16,280 nt of DNA from Minisyncoccota bacterium (lineage in GTDB: Bacteria; Patescibacteriota; Microgenomatia; Levybacterales; UBA12049). Location of the stretch: positions 1-16,280 of the forward strand of contig JANWIQ010000035.1 in the NCBI GenBank assembly GCA_025449795.1, given 5' to 3'. How positions within the stretch are numbered: the first letter of the stretch is position 1; every line of letters begins with the position of its first letter. The position numbers and the translations under genes were made by a program. Under the pieces are notes generated by a model. The model did no database searches and was not told where the DNA came from. It saw only the letters and a program-made list of their open reading frames with translations. Positions 12,575-16,280 of this stretch are shown piece after piece.

Positions 12575-14665
12575 ATGAATCTGCAAACTCCCCTTACTGA
12601 AGCGGGCAGGGTATACAAAATGTATGCCAAGAGATTGGAAAAATTGGGCATAAGTACCATGGGAGACTTTCTCTTGCATATTCCCAGTCGCTATGACGAC
12701 TTTTCTCTTATTTCATCTATCGATGCGGTCCAACCGGGTGAAGTGGTAACCATCCAAGGAGAAGTCTTGGAAATAAAAAATGAATTTACGAAAAGATATA
12801 AAAAATTGCAGCGGGCAAAAATCCAGGACAAGACAGGTATTATCGATGTGTTGTGGTTTAACCAGATGTATCTGACGTCTGCAATGCATGCAGGGGATAG
12901 GATATCGCTCTCTGGAAGAGTAGAACAACAAGGCCGCGGCCTGATGCTTGTCTCCCCAACCTATGAAGTCCTGGATGCAACAGGAAAAGGAATCCACACA
13001 GGACGCTTAGTCCCTATTTATCCGGAGACCGCAGGTATATCTTCTAAGTGGCTTCGTAAACAAGCTCACATGTTACTCCATGACAATAGGGAAGAGATAC
13101 GAGAATATTTACCTCCAGAAGAAGTAAAACAGTTGGGGATGTATGACTATTATCACGCACTCTCCCAAGTGCATTTTCCCGACTCGTTAGAAAATGCACA
13201 AAAGGCAAAAGAGCGCCTGGCTTTTGATGAAGTTTTTCTTATCCAACTTGCCGCAAAACAACGAAGAAGTGCATGGCAACAGAAGTTGAAAGGTAAACGT
13301 TTTAACGTTATAACGTTTGAAAAAAGGGTTCAGGAATTTTTTGAAAAACTTCCCTTTACCTTAACTCACGCCCAAAAACGTGCAATTGAAGAAATTTTTG
13401 ATGATGTTGCAAAAGACCAACCCATGAATCGACTTTTGGAAGGCGATGTAGGAAGCGGGAAAACCATCGTTGGCGCAACTGCGATGTATTTGGCGTATCT
13501 CAACGGCTTCCAGTCTATGCTTATGGCACCCACCCAGATATTAGCCCAACAGCACTTCCAGACAATCTCACAGCTTTTGGAGCCCTTTGGAGTAAGAGTG
13601 GGTTTACAAACAGGAAACAGCAAATCCCATATCACAAATCCCAAATCACAAATAAAATCCAGCGGGCAAAAACAAAAAAAGAATTGGAAATTGGATATTG
13701 GAAATTTGAAATTCGATATTTTGGTGGGTACTCATGCCTTACTTTCTGAAAAAGTTACTCTGGATCGGTTGGGCTTTGTGGTGATCGATGAGCAGCAGCG
13801 ATTTGGCGTCGAGCAGCGGGCAATCATCCGGGAAAAAGGAAATAATCCACATTTACTTACCATGACTGCAACACCTATTCCCCGAACTGTCGCGCTTGCG
13901 CTCTATGGCGATTTGGATGTATCACTCCTGGACGAGATGCCAAAGGGAAGGCTGGAAATTAAGACTTGGCTTGTCCCACCACAAAAACGGGACGGGGCCT
14001 ATACATGGATAGAAAAGCAGGTAAAGACAGGCGACCAGATTTTTATTGTCTGTCCTTTTATTGAAGAATCGGAAAATATGACGACGGTAAAAGCAGCAAC
14101 TGTTGAATTTGAACGGTTGAAGAAAACAGTTTTTCCGCATCTCAAATTAGCCATGCTCCATGGACGAATGAAGGCAAAAGAAAAAGATACTATCCTGGAG
14201 GGTTTTCGAAATAAAACATATGATGTGCTTGTGGCAACGCCAGTTGTGGAAGTGGGTATAGATATTCCCAGTGCCACAGTAATTCTCATAGAAGCAGCAG
14301 ACAGATTTGGCCTATCCCAACTTCACCAGCTAAGAGGGAGAGTGGGACGGGGCGACAAGCAGTCGTATTGTCTGCTTTTTACCGAGTCAAGAAGTCCTGA
14401 GACAGCAAAACGACTGAAAGCAATGGAAACCATGCACAATGGGGCGGCTTTGGCAGAATTGGACTTGCACATGCGAGGCGCAGGGGAATTGTATGGCACG
14501 CTCCAACATGGCACCAGATGGCTTAAAATAGCCTCATTTAGCGACTTTACGCTTATAGAAAAAGCCAAGCAAGAAGCACAAAAGCTTTTCCCCAAGCTCT
14601 CTGAGTATCCTTTGCTTATGGAAAAAGTAAAAGAAGTAAATATTAAGCAAGTAAACCCAGATTAG
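12575..14665 (+). CDS. recG: ATP-dependent DNA helicase RecG
   Basis: RecG remodels stalled replication forks and Holliday junctions. The protein has 696 residues, near the family norm. The N-terminal wedge/OB domain covers about 1-165 (IPSRYDDFS, VVTIQGEVLEI). The helicase domains show Walker A GDVGSGKT (290-297), APTQILAQQH (318-327), the DExx box DEQQRFG (405-411), TATPIPRT (431-438), VVEVGIDIP and GRVGRG (588-593), then the RecG C-terminal motif HMRGAGELYG. Residues about 348-379 (from NSKSHITNPK to GNLK) replace the usual ~19-residue TGS-x-K segment and are encoded by an inserted repeat element in frame. A second odd stretch, KRFNVITF (241-248), is encoded by repeated AACGTT. All core motifs are intact, so the enzyme is probably functional. 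A TATAAT box ends 8 nt before the ATG. Confidence 0.96.
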   Translation: MNLQTPLTEAGRVYKMYAKRLEKLGISTMGDFLLHIPSRYDDFSLISSIDAVQPGEVVTIQGEVLEIKNEFTKRYKKLQRAKIQDKTGIIDVLWFNQMYLTSAMHAGDRISLSGRVEQQGRGLMLVSPTYEVLDATGKGIHTGRLVPIYPETAGISSKWLRKQAHMLLHDNREEIREYLPPEEVKQLGMYDYYHALSQVHFPDSLENAQKAKERLAFDEVFLIQLAAKQRRSAWQQKLKGKRFNVITFEKRVQEFFEKLPFTLTHAQKRAIEEIFDDVAKDQPMNRLLEGDVGSGKTIVGATAMYLAYLNGFQSMLMAPTQILAQQHFQTISQLLEPFGVRVGLQTGNSKSHITNPKSQIKSSGQKQKKNWKLDIGNLKFDILVGTHALLSEKVTLDRLGFVVIDEQQRFGVEQRAIIREKGNNPHLLTMTATPIPRTVALALYGDLDVSLLDEMPKGRLEIKTWLVPPQKRDGAYTWIEKQVKTGDQIFIVCPFIEESENMTTVKAATVEFERLKKTVFPHLKLAMLHGRMKAKEKDTILEGFRNKTYDVLVATPVVEVGIDIPSATVILIEAADRFGLSQLHQLRGRVGRGDKQSYCLLFTESRSPETAKRLKAMETMHNGAALAELDLHMRGAGELYGTLQHGTRWLKIASFSDFTLIEKAKQEAQKLFPKLSEYPLLMEKVKEVNIKQVNPD
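13621..13722. repeat. Palindromic repeat element inserted in frame within recG
   Basis: The left arm 13621-13660 is built of CAAATCCC/CAAATCAC units. The right arm 13681-13722 is built of ATTGGAAATTGG and GGAAATTTGAAATT units, roughly the reverse complement. A 20-nt centre lies between them. The unit vocabulary matches the intergenic repeat at 12478-12560. It encodes residues about 350-382 of RecG without a stop. Confidence 0.65.
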
Positions 14666-14672
14666 CCTCATT

Positions 14673-14709
14673 TCCGCAGGCGCGTGCCTACTCCACCCCA
14701 AGGGTGAAA
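14673..14709 (+). repeat. Solitary REP-like element after recG
   Basis: This third copy of the RAYT-associated repeat begins TCCGCAGGCG. 31 of 37 positions match the copy at 8487. It shows two hairpins, AGGC-GCGT-GCCT and CACCC-CAA-GGGTG. It has no transposase of its own nearby, as expected for a REP mobilised in trans. It lies 8 nt after the recG stop. The following tract to 14773 shows no gene. Confidence 0.72.
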
Positions 14710-14773
14710 ACAATCCACGGTATAGACGAAGCTCGAAGAAGAAATTAGAGATCTACTAAAATAGCCTATAATA

Positions 14774-14802
14774 TTGACTTCTTATATCCTTTCTGGTACA
14801 CT
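14774..14802 (+). promoter_or_regulatory. Promoter of the kinase gene
   Basis: TTGACT (14774-14779), 17-nt spacer, TACACT (14797-14802), then 9 nt to ATG 14812. A second TATAAT at 14767-14772 could give a longer leader but has no -35 partner that I can see. Confidence 0.72.
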
Positions 14803-14811
14803 CTTCCAGTT

Positions 14812-16113
14812 ATGGCACAACTAGAAAGTGAACAAATTAAAGCTCTTGAAGGAATTATTACAGTAGGTTCTCGGCCAGCTGGAAGGCTAGTTCATTACCC
14901 TGATGTAGCCTCACTGCCTGAAGATCTATCTCTCTTGCCATTTGCAACACTTACGCCGCCACGTCCTGGACAAACGTCTTCTATAAATATGCCTGGCGTC
15001 TTCTATGCCATCGAAACAGCAGCGCCAGCAGGATCATCAAATACGATATTTTTACATAGACTTTCAGGTAATGGACCTGATGCTCTGGTTGCCAAAACAG
15101 TTTTAACCCCCAAACTTTTTATTGAGTATCCGGACTGTACGGGAATGTACGTACCATGGCTTGCAAAAAAAGTTCAAGGAAGTAATGATTATGATCCGGA
15201 GCAAGTTGTTGATTTATTTATTGCTAAATTACAGGAATTTGCATATTTTGAAATTTCTGGCATGGACATAGCAATAGCCTATAGAGCTTTTTTTGATAAA
15301 ACTCTTCAAGAAGCACTAGGAACAAAGTGGACAATCGATAATATAAACTCTCTTGAATTTCGTAGGTCACATGAAGAAGTCTATCTTAATGCAGTGACTA
15401 CTGCAATGGCAAGGTTTGGAAGCCTAAACCTAGGCCCCGAGTCGGTTGCAAACCGCGTCCTAGATAGAGCAGAAGCCACATGGGCAGCATTTTTAAGAGA
15501 AGATGAATTACTACGTGCTCTGGCAGGAATACCTCACATACTTCCATCACAAGGATTTGCGCTAGACCCTGAAACAAAGCAAATTTACTTCTTAACGCCA
15601 AGGCTTTATGGAGAGAATCTAGAAACAACAATATATGAAAGACCATATAATCTTCCTGAACGGATCAAATGGTTTACAACCATAGCACAAACAATACAAA
15701 AGGCACATGACCGAGGAATTGCTCATGGTGACTTAAAACCAGAGAATGTACTTCTTACAACGAGTGGAGATATTTTTCTCATTGACTGGGGTCTGGGAAG
15801 ATTTTTAACAGATAATAATCCACAAATATACTTAGGTGGGCATGGGACACCTGGTTACGCGGCGCCTGAAATTGAACGAGGCGGAGCACCAACAGTAGCT
15901 TCAGATATTTATGCCTTAGGAGAATTGCTTAATACATTGCTTATTACAGCACTTCAAAGCAGGGAATTGGTTATCAATCCCGCTATACAAGCAATTATTG
16001 ATAAAGCGACAACCTATGATCCACAACAGCGATATGCATCCGCAATAGATATGCTTACTGATTTAAGAAACACAGGTTTTTTTGGCACACCTCCACCTAC
16101 AGGCAGAAGATAA
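14812..16113 (+). CDS. Divergent Hanks-type Ser/Thr protein kinase with a split N-lobe
   Basis: This 433-residue soluble kinase-like protein has no membrane segment. The C-lobe is canonical: catalytic loop HGDLKPENVLL (305-315; D307, K309, N312), metal-binding DWG (325-327) in place of DFG, activation segment GTPGYAAPE (345-353), the SDIYALGELL helix (364-373) and a final arginine motif QQRY (405-408). The N-lobe is unusual. A probable ATP-binding lysine K95 lies in LVAKTV, but the alpha-C-like helix FLREDELLRAL (227-236, candidate E230) comes about 135 residues later, so residues about 100-225 form a helical insertion unlike a normal N-lobe. No clear glycine-rich loop is seen. The substrate is unknown. 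It stands alone between recG and rpmF under its own promoter. Activity is likely but unproven, given the missing glycine loop. Confidence 0.85.
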   Translation: MAQLESEQIKALEGIITVGSRPAGRLVHYPDVASLPEDLSLLPFATLTPPRPGQTSSINMPGVFYAIETAAPAGSSNTIFLHRLSGNGPDALVAKTVLTPKLFIEYPDCTGMYVPWLAKKVQGSNDYDPEQVVDLFIAKLQEFAYFEISGMDIAIAYRAFFDKTLQEALGTKWTIDNINSLEFRRSHEEVYLNAVTTAMARFGSLNLGPESVANRVLDRAEATWAAFLREDELLRALAGIPHILPSQGFALDPETKQIYFLTPRLYGENLETTIYERPYNLPERIKWFTTIAQTIQKAHDRGIAHGDLKPENVLLTTSGDIFLIDWGLGRFLTDNNPQIYLGGHGTPGYAAPEIERGGAPTVASDIYALGELLNTLLITALQSRELVINPAIQAIIDKATTYDPQQRYASAIDMLTDLRNTGFFGTPPPTGRR

Positions 16114-16116
16114 TTC

Positions 16117-16145
16117 TTGCCAAAGGACACGAAATCAGGTACAAT
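16117..16145 (+). promoter_or_regulatory. Promoter of rpmF
   Basis: TTGCCA (16117-16122), 17-nt spacer, TACAAT (16140-16145), then 9 nt to ATG 16155. The geometry equals that of tyrS and the kinase gene. Confidence 0.75.
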
Positions 16146-16154
16146 ACCATCACT

Positions 16155-16280
16155 ATGCCACACGAGCCAAAAAGACGACATTCTATCGGAAGAAAAGGGA
16201 AAAGACGTGCAAGTATTTCACTGAAAGTAAAATCAGCTATTGTATGCCCAAATTGCAGCGCACCAACACTCTCTCATCGA
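16155..16280 (+). CDS. rpmF: Large ribosomal subunit protein bL32 (cut by the window end)
   Basis: The first 42 codons of a small basic 50S protein begin MPHEPKRRHSIGRKGKRRAS. It contains the first half of the bL32 zinc ribbon, VCPNCSAP (30-37), and then LSHR, which aligns with LPHRVC just before the second cysteine pair of the family. The right edge of the window cuts it about 15-20 residues before the expected end. The distance from the TACAAT box is 9 nt and no Shine-Dalgarno sequence is present, so it is probably translated from a nearly leaderless mRNA. Confidence 0.9.
   Translation, partial: MPHEPKRRHSIGRKGKRRASISLKVKSAIVCPNCSAPTLSHR

Noticed and set aside
1..16280. CRISPR array, tRNA or rRNA gene
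   Set aside because: No regularly spaced repeats, no cloverleaf with TTCGA loop and acceptor pairing, and no rRNA-like stretches were seen on either strand.

Overview
The window looks like chromosome from a small-genome bacterium of the Candidate Phyla Radiation (Patescibacteria, probably the Microgenomates side). That placement is inferred from AT-rich compact genes, domain-stripped tRNA synthetases (ThrRS without TGS, PheT without the OB-fold tRNA-binding domain) and divergent housekeeping proteins. It cannot be proven from the window alone. TGA is used as a normal stop (infC, pheT), so the code is standard.

Layout. Bases 1-507 hold the end of one unknown gene and a small coiled-coil protein gene. 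Bases 541-7061 are a translation block in the same order as in Escherichia coli: thrS, infC, rpmI, rplT, pheS, pheT. thrS is preceded by a transcription attenuator: a 13-residue leader peptide with four consecutive threonine codons, an antiterminator hairpin and a competing terminator. thrS and pheS are each preceded, immediately after a terminator, by the same 123-nt sequence (one mismatch). It folds into a three-stem RNA that pairs with the Shine-Dalgarno region, and it sits at exactly the same distance from both start codons. Bases 7133-7744 encode an RBBP9-like serine hydrolase. Bases 7772-8529 are a REP-associated tyrosine transposase (RAYT) gene bounded by two inverted copies of its REP-like repeat; a third copy lies after recG. 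On the minus strand, 8567-10960 encodes a class A penicillin-binding protein, divergent from tyrS (11045-12304). A 35-residue membrane miniprotein, recG (with a repeat element inserted in frame), an unusual protein kinase and the start of rpmF complete the window.

Two genome-wide habits are visible. First, nearly every isolated gene has a TTGNNN-17-TANANT-type promoter whose -10 box lies only 6-11 nt before the start codon, which implies leaderless or nearly leaderless mRNAs. Only the two aminoacyl-tRNA synthetase leaders and the operon-internal genes depart from this. Second, palindromic repeat elements (REP-like copies, CAAATCCC-type long palindromes and a TTCGACAAGCTC motif) are scattered between genes and, in recG, inside a coding sequence.

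The most interesting signals are the threonine attenuator and the duplicated leader RNA. Together they suggest layered cis-regulation of tRNA synthetases in a lineage often thought to have little regulation.
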